Assembly: GCF_000619885.1 (NCBI RefSeq)
Contig: NZ_KK211039.1
Coordinates: 337,589 to 401,588, forward strand
Direction: 5' to 3'
Source: Balneatrix alpica DSM 16621
Lineage (GTDB): Bacteria > Pseudomonadota > Gammaproteobacteria > Pseudomonadales > Balneatricaceae
Length of the DNA stretch: 64,000 nucleotides
The translations under genes were made by a program, and so were the position numbers. The notes beneath the pieces are model-generated. The model saw nothing but the letters and a program-made list of their open reading frames with translations. It had not been told where the DNA came from and did not search any database. Shown piece by piece: positions 1-8,846 of this stretch; within the stretch, counting starts at the first letter, position 1, and each line of letters starts with the position of its first letter.

Positions 1-935
1 CGAGCCAAGGGGATATTTTTATTGGTGATCGCAGGGTCAATGATCTTGAACCAAAAGATCGTGATGTGGCGATGGTTTTCCAGAGCTACGCCCTCTATCC
101 ACAAATGACCGTGCTGGAAAATATCGAGTTCCCACTCAAGATTCGCGGTCTCGATAAAGAAGAACGTCGGCGCCAAGCTGAAAAAGCGGCGAACCTAGTC
201 GAGTTGGGAAACCTGCTTGGACGGCGCCCACGCGAACTGTCAGGGGGGCAACGACAGAGGGTTGCCCTCGCCCGCGCTATCGTGCGCCAGCCAGAAGTAT
301 TTCTGATGGATGAACCCCTATCCAACTTGGATGCCAAACTACGAGGCACCATGCGCGCCCAACTCAAACACCTGCACCATGAACTTGCTACCACCACCGT
401 TTATGTGACGCATGACCAAATTGAGGCTATGACCCTGGCAAGTCGGATCGCGGTGATCAATAAAGGCGAAATCCAGCAACTGGACACGCCAGAAAACATT
501 TACAACGATCCTGCCAATCTGTTCGTAGCGACCTTTATTGGCTCCCCCCCCATGAACATTGTTCGCGGCAATCTCAAAGACGGTGTATTCAGTGGTCCCG
601 GCACTCAAATTGCTGGGTTTGCAACCGACATCAATGCCGAAGTCTACCTAGGCATTCGCGCGGAGGACTTAGAAGTCGTAGCCGCAGGACAAGGCCATAT
701 CAATGCACCTGTCTACTCCCTTGAGTTAACTGGCGAATCAACCATGGTCACCGTACGTGTGGGAGATCAGTTCGTTACAGCTCGGGGGGATCGCCACTAC
801 CGTGAGGAGATCAATAGCCAAATAGGTCTACGACTCGATCCAAGTAAGGCCTATCTTTTTGATACGCAAACTGAACAGCGTATCTGTCGCCACCCTGATA
901 CCAAGGTCCAGCCCCTTAACCAGCACGCAGGATAA
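1..935 (+). CDS. Sugar-type ABC transporter ATPase (MalK/UgpC family), 5' end cut by the window
   Basis: The reading frame is open from base 3, so the start and Walker A motif lie outside the window; about 310 residues are visible. Seen in order: Q-loop MVFQSYALYP, signature LSGGQRQR, Walker B FLMDEP with D-loop SNLDAKL, and H-loop VYVTHD. A C-terminal OB/TOBE-like part of about 110 residues contains YLGIRAEDLEV, typical of carbohydrate importers of the MalK/UgpC type. It would energise a cytoplasmic-membrane importer. It converges with the operon at 1182-6814, which encodes a binding protein and two permeases but no ATPase, so it is probably their partner (inference from proximity). Its own operon lies to the left and is not visible. 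Confidence 0.93.
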   Translation, partial: SQGDIFIGDRRVNDLEPKDRDVAMVFQSYALYPQMTVLENIEFPLKIRGLDKEERRRQAEKAANLVELGNLLGRRPRELSGGQRQRVALARAIVRQPEVFLMDEPLSNLDAKLRGTMRAQLKHLHHELATTTVYVTHDQIEAMTLASRIAVINKGEIQQLDTPENIYNDPANLFVATFIGSPPMNIVRGNLKDGVFSGPGTQIAGFATDINAEVYLGIRAEDLEVVAAGQGHINAPVYSLELTGESTMVTVRVGDQFVTARGDRHYREEINSQIGLRLDPSKAYLFDTQTEQRICRHPDTKVQPLNQHAG

Positions 936-1120
936 TATCCTTACTCCAAGTCATCTGTGGCCGATGGCTTGGAGCCCCTCCTCCATTAAATACTCAACAC
1001 ATCTTTTCTTATCCGCGGAATCTCACGCTGCGCATCGCCACAGCGGTGGTAGCCGCTTACCGATACCCTTTCCAACATGTCTCAGCTTCAACAAAAACCA
1101 AATAACCAAAATGTGGAAAC

Positions 1121-1151
1121 AAAAAAAGCAGGGGGGATGTATCCCGCCTGC
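1121..1151 (-). terminator. Rho-independent terminator of the left catabolic operon
   Basis: A 10-bp stem with one mismatch and loop TGTA (1128-1151) is followed on the minus strand by seven T residues (complement of the A-run 1121-1127). It lies 31 bases past the stop of the last minus-strand gene of the operon. Confidence 0.85.
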
Positions 1152-1181
1152 CCTAAACTCGTCTGAAAGAACAATAGTGCC

Positions 1182-1715
1182 TTAGCCAACGCTGCCGTTT
1201 TGCACTGGCATGGCCCCACTATCGAATCTGTCCCAGCCCTGGCCGTTGAACGGATCGACACCTAACTGCTGCATCACATAAGGGAAATCAACCATGACCC
1301 AGTTATCGACGATCTTGCCATCCACCACCTTCCAAAAATCCATATAGCGAATTTCCACTCGCTTGCCGGTAGGCGCTATTCCCATAAAGGGGCCGCTATG
1401 CACCGCCTCTTGACGCCCAAAAGCAGCACACCATTCCCCTTGAGCAATACGGGCTTCATCAATGCAAACCTTGTCCGTAAAGGCCTGCTGAAAAGGCCGC
1501 TGCCAGTTTTGCTGGAACTCTTTTAACCCTTGTTTAAAACCACAACCGGCATTACCGATCCAACGAAAGGACTCGCTGAAAAAGCGTCCCATATTATCGA
1601 TGTCATGGTCGTTCAGACCATCGACCATGGAGTCAATCACCGCCAGTGTTTCGTCCGTCTTTGTGAGGTCATTATCTTGAGTCAAAATACCCTGTTGCGG
1701 GCGTGAACCTTTCAT
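1182..1715 (-). CDS. SnoaL/NTF2-like protein, single domain
   Basis: This 177-residue protein has one SnoaL-like (NTF2-fold) domain. The start at 1715 is chosen because a GGAG-type ribosome site lies just upstream; the frame is open further but without family similarity. The C-terminal half carries the pattern shared by all SnoaL domains of this island: GIAPTGKRVEIRYMDFW, then DGKIVDNWVMVD, then QQLGVD. SnoaL-fold proteins include polyketide cyclases, ketosteroid isomerase-like enzymes, epoxide hydrolases and dehydratases, so the fold does not fix a reaction. No signal peptide is seen, so it should be cytoplasmic. It is the last gene of the left operon, 76 bases after the aldolase gene. The substrate is unknown. 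Confidence 0.85.
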   Translation of the reverse strand: MKGSRPQQGILTQDNDLTKTDETLAVIDSMVDGLNDHDIDNMGRFFSESFRWIGNAGCGFKQGLKEFQQNWQRPFQQAFTDKVCIDEARIAQGEWCAAFGRQEAVHSGPFMGIAPTGKRVEIRYMDFWKVVDGKIVDNWVMVDFPYVMQQLGVDPFNGQGWDRFDSGAMPVQNGSVG

Positions 1716-1791
1716 TTCTCTCTCCTCTATTCCAGCCAACATTGACGCTAGAGCCAATGCCCATCTTGTTAGGCTTCCGACCCGGTCAAAC

Positions 1792-2559
1792 TCAATTGCC
1801 TGACTGCTCGCCAGTAATACGTTGCCGTAACAACCCCACCCCACTGCTCAACAATGAATGGTCGGAACCCACGACGAGCAAACTGGCACCAGCCGCTTGC
1901 CACTGTGTGGTATCTTCGCTGGGGGCTAAATAAAGGCCGGTTGCCGCACCTGTAACTCCAAGAATCTCGTTACAACGCTGAGTCGTTTCCGCCGCAAAGA
2001 AGTCTTGCAGACCATAGGAAACCGATAGATCCGCGCGCCCTACAAACAAGGCGTCCACCCCATCCACGGCAGCAATTTCCGCACAAGCCTCATAGCCTTC
2101 CGGATCCTCAATCTGACAGATCAGGGAAACCTCTTGATTAGCTAATGAAAAATGCTCTGACAAGCTACGCTGAGCGTAATCAGCTGCTCGCGTAGTCCCT
2201 GCAAAGCCACGCCCACCTTTTCCGTAGCGCACTGCCGCCGCCAATTCTCGTGCCTGCTCAACAGTGCAAACGTGGGGAACCATGACGCCCGCCGCGCCAC
2301 TGTCCAGCACGCCCAAAATAGTGTCTGGGTGACCATTAGGCACCCGCACAATGATGGGACAGCCTGCAGCACGGCCAGCAATCATAGCGGTATCAATTGC
2401 CGAGCGATCAAAGGGCGCATGCTCTGCATCAACCACCATAAAATCGAGTCCACTTTGACCGAGGATTTCAATCACGATGGGGCTGGGCGTCTTCACAAAA
2501 ACGCCTAGTAATGTTTCTCGATTTGATAACCTTGTTTTGAAATCCGCATTAACCGTCAT
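1792..2559 (-). CDS. HpcH/HpaI-family class II aldolase
   Basis: This 255-residue protein belongs to the HpcH/HpaI aldolase/citrate lyase family, which cleaves 2-keto acids to pyruvate (or oxaloacetate/glyoxylate-type products) and an aldehyde using a divalent metal. The expected residues are present: His47 in VVDAEHAPFD, Arg72 in IIVRVPNG, Glu151 in ICQIEDPEG and Asp177 in FVGRADLSVSYG. The start at 2559 has an AAGGA site a few bases upstream; a 23-residue longer frame lacks similarity. It sits between two SnoaL-like genes downstream of an ABC importer, so it probably performs the carbon-carbon cleavage step of the pathway. The actual substrate cannot be told from sequence; 2,4-dihydroxyhept-2-enedioate and 2-keto-3-deoxy sugar acid aldolases are close relatives. 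Confidence 0.92.
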   Translation of the reverse strand: MTVNADFKTRLSNRETLLGVFVKTPSPIVIEILGQSGLDFMVVDAEHAPFDRSAIDTAMIAGRAAGCPIIVRVPNGHPDTILGVLDSGAAGVMVPHVCTVEQARELAAAVRYGKGGRGFAGTTRAADYAQRSLSEHFSLANQEVSLICQIEDPEGYEACAEIAAVDGVDALFVGRADLSVSYGLQDFFAAETTQRCNEILGVTGAATGLYLAPSEDTTQWQAAGASLLVVGSDHSLLSSGVGLLRQRITGEQSGN

Positions 2560-2578
2560 ATTGCTTCCTTGGTATCTG

Positions 2579-3592
2579 TCAGGACTGCGATGCAGTGCCC
2601 GAGAGCTGTTGCATACGCCCCAGCACATCCAGCCCCTGCATATTCAAAAAGTGCAGAATGTCGATAAAAATCCAGTTTTCTGCCAACTTATCTCCATCAC
2701 GGCGATACATATCCACTACCCGCATGTCTGCTGGGGTTGAGGCTGGCAGTCCCATATAACCGCCGGAGTTTGTCACGGTCAGATTGGCCCAACCAAAGAA
2801 GCCACCAAAGTTACCCTCTGCCAGACGGCAAAGATGACCATTGAATTGGCGATCTTTAATCTGAGTACGGAAGGGACGTTGATGTTGCTCGATATAGCGA
2901 TCAATCGTGTAGGTAGCACCAATGCCATCAGGCCCCCACCACAACATGTCGTCATGCCAACATAACGAGAGCTCTTGCTGGGGGCTGCTAAAACGCTCGG
3001 ATGTATTGATATCACCAATCATGCGATTGATCAGGGCTAGGGTTTCAGCACCGATGGAGGGATCGGTTTCTCCGTAATGCAAACCATCATGAGTCAAGGG
3101 CCCAGGTTGAACCAGATGGGCACCTGTCTGCGTTGGCAAGGGCCGCAGTCCGGCCTGATGCATCAGATGAATCAAGTCAAAGAACATGGCCGTTTCGGTA
3201 ATCTGGCCATTTTCTACTTTGTTGAATTCGGCATAACGCAACATGGCAATACGCCGCGTTGCAGGGATTCCCAAAAAAGGCTGATCAAACAATCCCAGCA
3301 GGTGTCCCATGGAAATCGTCCAGACTGACTGGAAACCATCAATCTCGTTCTTGCCCGCGATAAAGATATCCTCACGGCGCTGCACGCGGCTCATCGAAGT
3401 CAGAAAAGGAGCCCAAAATGCAGTGGCCACATTGCTCGCCCCCTGCTGCACATGAAAGGGATGCATGCCTCTCCAGAGCCAGTTATCGGAAGTCCGCTCC
3501 GCTAGCACTGCGGCAACCGTTTGCGGGGTCGCCTGTGCCAGGGCTTGGTAATGCGCCCTTACCAGCGCTTTTTCATCTTGAAAGCTCATCAT
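2579..3592 (-). CDS. Tandem SnoaL/NTF2-like protein
   Basis: This 337-residue protein contains two SnoaL-like domains, roughly residues 5-150 and 185-330. The first has LGIPATRRIAMLRYAEF and then NGQITETAMFFD; the second has GYMGLPASTPADMRVVDMY and then DKLAENWIFID followed by NMQGLDVL. These match the repeated pattern of the other SnoaL proteins here. It begins two bases after the stop of the upstream permease gene, with AGGA before the ATG, so translation is probably coupled. An ATG three bases further in (3589) is a possible alternative start. It lies between transporter and aldolase genes in the left operon. The reaction is unknown; isomerase, dehydratase or ester-cyclase activity would fit the fold. 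Confidence 0.85.
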   Translation of the reverse strand: MMSFQDEKALVRAHYQALAQATPQTVAAVLAERTSDNWLWRGMHPFHVQQGASNVATAFWAPFLTSMSRVQRREDIFIAGKNEIDGFQSVWTISMGHLLGLFDQPFLGIPATRRIAMLRYAEFNKVENGQITETAMFFDLIHLMHQAGLRPLPTQTGAHLVQPGPLTHDGLHYGETDPSIGAETLALINRMIGDINTSERFSSPQQELSLCWHDDMLWWGPDGIGATYTIDRYIEQHQRPFRTQIKDRQFNGHLCRLAEGNFGGFFGWANLTVTNSGGYMGLPASTPADMRVVDMYRRDGDKLAENWIFIDILHFLNMQGLDVLGRMQQLSGTASQS

Positions 3593-3594
3593 CC

Positions 3595-4476
3595 CTATCC
3601 TTTGACTGCACCGGCGGTCAAACCTGATACGATTTGACGCTGGAAGAACAAAATCAGAATAAATAGCGGCGCCGTAGCTGACACAACCGCTGACACAGCA
3701 AACATCACATTACCCGGCTCATAGGTAGAGCCCAGGAAGCTGGCAATCTTCGGCACCATGGTCTGGTTTTCCTGAGATAACAGCAGCGCGGTCACGGTAA
3801 AGTCGTTGTAGGCCAGCAAGAAAGAAAACAAACCTGTAGTGACAAGGCCTGGCCACATCACCGGCATAATCACATAACGGAAAGCCTGAAAACGGGTGCA
3901 ACCATCCACCATTGCACTTTCATCCAAGTCCTTAGGAACGCTTTGGAAGAAGCTATGCAGCATCCACAGGGTGAAAGGCTGGTTAATCGCAACCAACACG
4001 ATGATGGCCGTCGGTAAATAGCCCCAGATATTCCATTCAAAGAACGGCAGCAAATAACCGGATACCAGTGTGATGTGCGGCATAGCGCGAAATACGAGCG
4101 CAATCATCAGTAGCCAGAAGGCATAGCGGTAACCAGAGCGGGCTAAGGCATAACCACCCAAGGTACCCAGCGTCAGCGAAATAGCAACGGTAAAAACCAC
4201 CACTATCGAGGTATTCAATACCGACACCCAGAAGTCTTCTTCGATCCAAGCACCCTCATAACCATTCAGGGTAAAGCTGGCCCCGGTTTCAATGGCAGTG
4301 CGCGTTCCCCATAAAACATTGCGCCAGTCAGCCTTAGAGAAGAAGTCGGACTCCACTTTGAAGGATCCCCACAGCGTCCATAAGAATGGAAACGCTGCCA
4401 CCACAACCCAGAGCACAACGAAGGCCGTCGAGATTGCTTTGAGCGCAGTCGATTTTTGTTGCGCGGCAATAGTCAT
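3595..4476 (-). CDS. Carbohydrate-type ABC transporter permease (MalG family)
   Basis: This 293-residue integral membrane protein has six predicted hydrophobic segments, the first at residues 13-33 ending in VVVAAFPFLWTLWGSFK, which is typical of the MalG/UgpE class. The EAA loop that contacts the ATPase is visible as DLDESAMVDGCTRFQAFRYV followed by MPVMWPGL. It works with the MalF-type permease just upstream and the binding protein at 5567-6814. Gene spacing is three bases on the upstream side and two on the downstream side, so this is a tight operon. The substrate class is suggested by family (sugars, polyols, glycerol phosphates and some other organic solutes) but is not proven. Confidence 0.95.
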   Translation of the reverse strand: MTIAAQQKSTALKAISTAFVVLWVVVAAFPFLWTLWGSFKVESDFFSKADWRNVLWGTRTAIETGASFTLNGYEGAWIEEDFWVSVLNTSIVVVFTVAISLTLGTLGGYALARSGYRYAFWLLMIALVFRAMPHITLVSGYLLPFFEWNIWGYLPTAIIVLVAINQPFTLWMLHSFFQSVPKDLDESAMVDGCTRFQAFRYVIMPVMWPGLVTTGLFSFLLAYNDFTVTALLLSQENQTMVPKIASFLGSTYEPGNVMFAVSAVVSATAPLFILILFFQRQIVSGLTAGAVKG

Positions 4477-4479
4477 GTC

Positions 4480-5508
4480 TTAAGCCCTCTTGCGATTAAA
4501 GTCATGCCAGGTTCGGATCAGCACCGGAATCAGCAGGATGGTGACTCCTATAATGGTGAGGACAGAGGTAGCCGCAGCCGAATTGAAGCGAGCAAAATCG
4601 CCTCGAAGATCGGAATAAATGTTGTAAGACAAGGAGCTGGCATTCGCGCCCGCCGAGAAGCCCACAATCGGCTCGAAGACACGGAAGTTATCCATCAGCT
4701 GAATCAGCATGATAAAAACCGTTAATGGGGCCAGATGAGGTACCACCACGTAACGGATACGCTCCCAGCGATTGGCGCCGTCAATCATCGCGGCTTCCAG
4801 CGTTTCGCTCGACACCGTCTGCAGGCCGGCGTAGTAGACAATGAAAGCAAAAGGAATAGCGTGCCAAACGCCATAGGTCAGAATGGTAATCCAGGTCAGC
4901 GTCGTGGATGCCTTCAGCGACAAACTCGGATCATCCAACAAAATCTGCAGTGTTTTACCGATGACACCATCGGCATCGATCATCCAGAACAGAATCAGTG
5001 AACCCACCAAAGGCGTCACAATCATCGGTAATAGCGAGACAAAAATGGTCACCCCGCGCAAACGTTTGTGCAGATTATTAACCGCCAGCGCAACAGCCAG
5101 CCCCAGCACAATCACAATGGGGGTGACCACAAAGGTATACACCAGGGTAAAAATCATGGCCTTGTAGAACGGCAAGTTCATCAACGCCCCCATGAAATCA
5201 CCTAGGCTCTCGGCCTCGGCCCAGGCAGCGGCAACCTCCTCGACCGCGAGATGGCCGCGATCAAGGAAATTACCCAGCCCGTTAAAGCGCCCTAGAGGTT
5301 GCTGCTCACGCAGGGCGGCCGTAGCCGCCGTATCAACCACAGACTCCTGGGAACAACCGAATGGACCACAGTTTTCGGTCGTGATGATCACCTGCTCATG
5401 GGGAATGTACAGGGACTGCACGACCACTGAAACGATCGGCGCAGCGATAAACAGAAGCATTGCTACCAGCGAAGGCAGAATGAACCAGAAAAATGTACGG
5501 TGCGGCAT
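4480..5508 (-). CDS. Carbohydrate-type ABC transporter permease (MalF/UgpA family)
   Basis: This 342-residue inner-membrane protein has a signal-anchor-like first helix (FFWFILPSLVAMLLFIAAPI). A periplasmic segment of about 80 residues follows, containing two cysteines (CGPFGC), then five more helices. The EAA loop reads SETLEAAMIDGANRWERIRY followed by VVPHLAPL. It pairs with the MalG-type permease encoded three bases downstream. The roughly 80-residue periplasmic insertion with the Cys pair near residues 47-51 is longer than in short UgpA-type permeases. It sits 58 bases downstream of the binding-protein gene. Confidence 0.95.
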   Translation of the reverse strand: MPHRTFFWFILPSLVAMLLFIAAPIVSVVVQSLYIPHEQVIITTENCGPFGCSQESVVDTAATAALREQQPLGRFNGLGNFLDRGHLAVEEVAAAWAEAESLGDFMGALMNLPFYKAMIFTLVYTFVVTPIVIVLGLAVALAVNNLHKRLRGVTIFVSLLPMIVTPLVGSLILFWMIDADGVIGKTLQILLDDPSLSLKASTTLTWITILTYGVWHAIPFAFIVYYAGLQTVSSETLEAAMIDGANRWERIRYVVVPHLAPLTVFIMLIQLMDNFRVFEPIVGFSAGANASSLSYNIYSDLRGDFARFNSAAATSVLTIIGVTILLIPVLIRTWHDFNRKRA

Positions 5509-5566
5509 AAGCTTAACCTTATATTTTTTGTAGTCGCGGCGCGGATCTACAGCTCTGACTTGCGAA

Positions 5567-6814
5567 TCAATTCAAGAAGCCCTGCTCCTTGGCAGCAGTA
5601 AGATAAGTCGCTTCGACATCAGCCAAGGCCTGCTCTGCGGTTTCTTTACCTTGCAGAAAATCTGCCAGCTCATCACCCAGCGCGGTATGCAACAAGCCCA
5701 TATAGGGAAGCATCGGATAAGGACGAGCTTTGTTAGCCAGGCTGGCTGAGACACCCGTCGCAGAAGCAGAAGGCTTATAACCCTCGATTAGCCAGACAGC
5801 TTCGTCATTATGCTTTTCCAGAATGGCAGGATTGATGGCATGTACCATCGCGGCAAAGCTCGCTTGTGCATCTTCATCAGAGGCATTCTTGGCAATCACA
5901 AAGCCATCCCACCACAGGGACGTCGCAGGAATGCTGTTACCGCCTACTGTCGGCGCAGAAGCCAATACTGTGTTGCTTACCACCTCTTCACTTGAGCCTT
6001 CATTATCCAAGATGGCTGCGGCGCGCGAGCCCCACATCACACCAAAGGCAGCCTGCCCTGTTTCCCAGCTCAACATGGAGGCATTAGAGTCAATCGTCAG
6101 GAAATCGGGATTAGACAAGCTGAGCAGGTCTTTCAACATATTTAGGGTAGCGATACCGGCTGCATTGTTAATCGCAGGCTCAGCCGAGCCAGGCTTAAAG
6201 AACTCCCCGCCAAAACCGAGGTACATGTTGATGAACTCTTCTCCTAGGTTCCAACCCACCTTGGAGTTGGTGACGAAGGGATATTTCATCACGCCAGCTT
6301 CAGCCAGTTTTTTTGAGGCTGCCAGCACGTCTTCATAGGTTTGTGGTGGTTGAATGCCATGCTGTTCCAGCAGATCCTTGCGATAAAACAAGTGTTGGGC
6401 ATTGGCCATAAAAGCGATGGCAATGACTTTTCCGTCTACGCGAATCAACTGATTAGGGCTGAGGGAGTCACCATACTTCTCCACCAAATCATCCAGCGGA
6501 CGTACCAAGTCAGCATTTAGCAGCGGCACGATGGAACTCGTTGCAACAATAGCGGTTGTGTACTGAGCCGGTTTTGCCGTCAGGGCCGCAACCTGAATTT
6601 CGCGATGCTCCGTAGTCAGGTTTGAACTGACCGTTACCCCGCTACCTGAGCACTCAAGAGCACGATTCACGACAGAGTGAATCGCACCAAAATCGTTACC
6701 GAGAATTCGCACTGAGCCGGTCTCGACTCCACAGCCTGCTGACACCTGACTTGCGCCTAGCGTCCCCATCAAAGTAAAAGCGGTTAAGAGAGCAACCCTG
6801 GTTTTAGTTGTCAT
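5567..6814 (-). CDS. Extracellular solute-binding protein of the ABC importer
   Basis: This 415-residue periplasmic binding protein of the sugar-binding (family 1) type is the first gene of the left operon. The start at 6814 is preceded by AGGAG with good spacing. It gives a typical Sec signal peptide (MTTKTR, hydrophobic LLTAFTLMG, cleavage expected after SQVSA). A 20-residue upstream extension has no signal character and is rejected. The mature part shows features of the class, such as SWETGQAAFGVMWGSRA and LWWDGFVIAKNA. It should deliver the substrate to the two permeases encoded downstream. High expression is likely from the divergent control region. The ligand is unknown. Confidence 0.92.
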   Translation of the reverse strand: MTTKTRVALLTAFTLMGTLGASQVSAGCGVETGSVRILGNDFGAIHSVVNRALECSGSGVTVSSNLTTEHREIQVAALTAKPAQYTTAIVATSSIVPLLNADLVRPLDDLVEKYGDSLSPNQLIRVDGKVIAIAFMANAQHLFYRKDLLEQHGIQPPQTYEDVLAASKKLAEAGVMKYPFVTNSKVGWNLGEEFINMYLGFGGEFFKPGSAEPAINNAAGIATLNMLKDLLSLSNPDFLTIDSNASMLSWETGQAAFGVMWGSRAAAILDNEGSSEEVVSNTVLASAPTVGGNSIPATSLWWDGFVIAKNASDEDAQASFAAMVHAINPAILEKHNDEAVWLIEGYKPSASATGVSASLANKARPYPMLPYMGLLHTALGDELADFLQGKETAEQALADVEATYLTAAKEQGFLN

Positions 6815-7466
6815 TGCGACATCTCCTGTTGTTTTTGTTGTTAGATCGCGAACTAGCGCGTTTAAGCGCGGCAATCGACTTTGCAGAACCGCGCAAAATT
6901 TCTAAAACAGCCTACTTTGCCAACCCTAGAACCCATGACAAACACAAGCTCTGACGATTAACCTGCCCAATTTTGGGTACGATTGCAATACCTGACAAAG
7001 AATTTGCCTAGATAACGATTGAATCAAGTCAGATTAATGGCACCAACTAACCCAACCCCTTCCATAGGAAACATTCAAAACAACTACCAGCGTAATGTTT
7101 ATTGCACTCATCGGCTTTTATCGACACGAAAATAAACAGCAAAATCAATTGCTTACATAACAAAATAGCTCTCTGTGAAGGAGAGAAATAGCGCTTTACT
7201 GATCCAACACATGCAAACGCCTCCACTGCCCACACAATTAAGACTTGCGGATTCCAACAACTCAGATGTATCTTTTGTGCATACGAATTCATAAATATCA
7301 AAAAACATACAAGATCACATACAGCAGTACGGGATAAACCCGCTGCAGCCATGAACGTGGCTTTGCACCTAACCCATCGATCATCCGCCGTACTGCGTAC
7401 TGGTTGGCTCGTCGATCAAGCAATCCGCTGTGGCGATAGACTGCACCTAACATAAGGACTGACAAC
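6815..7466. promoter_or_regulatory. Divergent control region of the two catabolic operons
   Basis: These 652 bases lie between the start of the minus-strand importer operon and the plus-strand dehydrogenase operon, and no convincing gene is present. It should carry promoters for both directions. Possible protein-binding elements are CGCG-TTTAAG-CGCG at 6857-6870 (about 45 bases upstream of the binding-protein start), a short palindrome CCCAATTTTGGG at about 6966-6977, and a tandem CGTACTG repeat near 7389-7402. I cannot assign a regulator: none is encoded beside it within the window. Promoter hexamers are not clear enough to place. Confidence 0.55.
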
Positions 7467-8798
7467 ATGACGATTCACTACTTGAAACGAGGCAAATCCC
7501 TCGCCGCCCGCAGCGAAGAAGATGCCAAAACCCGTGCAGTGGTTGAGGCAACACTGAAAGACATCGAAGAACGGGGAGATACCGCTGTCCGTGAGCTAAG
7601 CGAAAAGTTTGATAAATACCAGCCCTCCTCTTTCCGCTTAAGCCAGGCAGACATCGACGCGTTGATCAGTCAGCTAACAGAACGAGAAATTGCTGATATC
7701 AAGTTTGCGCAGAAGCAAGTCGTGAACTTTGCTCGCGCACAGCGTGACTCCATGCTGGATATCGAAATTGAGACCCTGCCCGGGGTCATCCTGGGCCACA
7801 AAAATATTCCGGTGCAGTCTGTAGGCTGTTATATCCCTGGGGGGAAATTTCCGATGGTGGCGTCAGCACACATGTCTGTCGCCACCGCCAAGGTTGCCGG
7901 TGTACCCCGCATTGTTGCCTGCACTCCCCCTTTCCAGGGCAAACCCAATCCTGCGGTGATTGCCGCAATTCATTTTGGTGGCGCCGATGAGATCTACGTA
8001 CTTGGCGGTATTCAAGCCATTGGCGCCATGGCCATAGGCACCGAAACCATTGACCCTGTACATATGCTGGTAGGCCCAGGCAATGCCTTTGTGGCAGAGG
8101 CCAAGCGTCAGCTATTTGGCCGGGTAGGCATTGACCTTTTTGCAGGCCCAACCGAAACCATGGTGATTGCCGATGAAACCGCGGCAGATGCGGAACTCTG
8201 TGCCACAGACCTGTTAGGCCAAGCTGAGCATGGCTATAACAGTCCTTGCGTACTGCTGACCAATTCTTATGCCTTGGCGGAAGGGACTATCAAAGAAGTC
8301 GAACGCTTGCTCACCATCCTCCCCACGGCTGATACCGCCCGTGCCAGCTGGGCGGACTACGGTGAAGTGATCGTCTGTGACACTTACGAAGAAATGCTGG
8401 AAGTGGCCAATGACATCGCTTCCGAACACGTACAGGTCATGACTGACCGTGATGACTGGTTCCTTGAGAATATGACCGCTTATGGTGCCCTGTTCCTTGG
8501 CCCACGCACCAATGTTTCTAACGGTGACAAGGTAATCGGCACCAACCATACCCTGCCCACCAAAAAAGCTGGGCGCTACACCGGCGGCTTATGGGTGGGC
8601 AAGTTCCTCAAAACCCACAGTTACCAAAAGATCACCACCGACGAGGCCGCCACCCTCATCGGCGAATATGGCTCGCGCCTATGCATGCTGGAAGGCTTCG
8701 CTGGCCATGCAGAACAGTGCAACATTCGGGTGCGTCGCTTTGGCGGAGTAGATGTGCCCTACGCACAGGCTGCTGCCTATCGCGAAACGGGTAAATAG
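7467..8798 (+). CDS. HisD-superfamily NAD-dependent dehydrogenase, HpsN-like (sulfopropanediol/histidinol dehydrogenase family)
   Basis: This 443-residue enzyme opens the right operon; AAGGA precedes its ATG. All hallmark residues of the histidinol dehydrogenase fold are present: zinc ligands Gln252 and His255 in [10 protein letters not shown], catalytic Glu320-His321 in ASEHVQVM, Asp354 in SNGDKVIG and His414 in GFAGHAEQ. The family performs four-electron oxidation of a primary alcohol to a carboxylate through a bound aldehyde. Biosynthetic HisD is unlikely: no other his gene is nearby, and the neighbours are an importer, an SDR and an aldolase. The catabolic member HpsN oxidises 2,3-dihydroxypropane-1-sulfonate, and this protein may be a relative. 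No sulfonate-cleaving gene is visible, so the substrate stays open. Confidence 0.85.
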   Translation: MTIHYLKRGKSLAARSEEDAKTRAVVEATLKDIEERGDTAVRELSEKFDKYQPSSFRLSQADIDALISQLTEREIADIKFAQKQVVNFARAQRDSMLDIEIETLPGVILGHKNIPVQSVGCYIPGGKFPMVASAHMSVATAKVAGVPRIVACTPPFQGKPNPAVIAAIHFGGADEIYVLGGIQAIGAMAIGTETIDPVHMLVGPGNAFVAEAKRQLFGRVGIDLFAGPTETMVIADETAADAELCATDLLGQAEHGYNSPCVLLTNSYALAEGTIKEVERLLTILPTADTARASWADYGEVIVCDTYEEMLEVANDIASEHVQVMTDRDDWFLENMTAYGALFLGPRTNVSNGDKVIGTNHTLPTKKAGRYTGGLWVGKFLKTHSYQKITTDEAATLIGEYGSRLCMLEGFAGHAEQCNIRVRRFGGVDVPYAQAAAYRETGK

Positions 8799-8846
8799 CC
8801 AATTTCTCCACACTAAGGAAGCCTGTAACGACCCTGTCGAATCGAG

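Noticed and set aside
7047-7352. A 101-codon minus-strand open frame in the divergent control region
   Set aside because: No ribosome site, Cys-rich low-similarity product, and it lies where promoters are needed; probably chance.
7467-8798. Biosynthetic histidinol dehydrogenase (hisD)
   Set aside because: The active site is conserved, but no his genes are near and the operon is catabolic, so a HpsN-like or related role is preferred.
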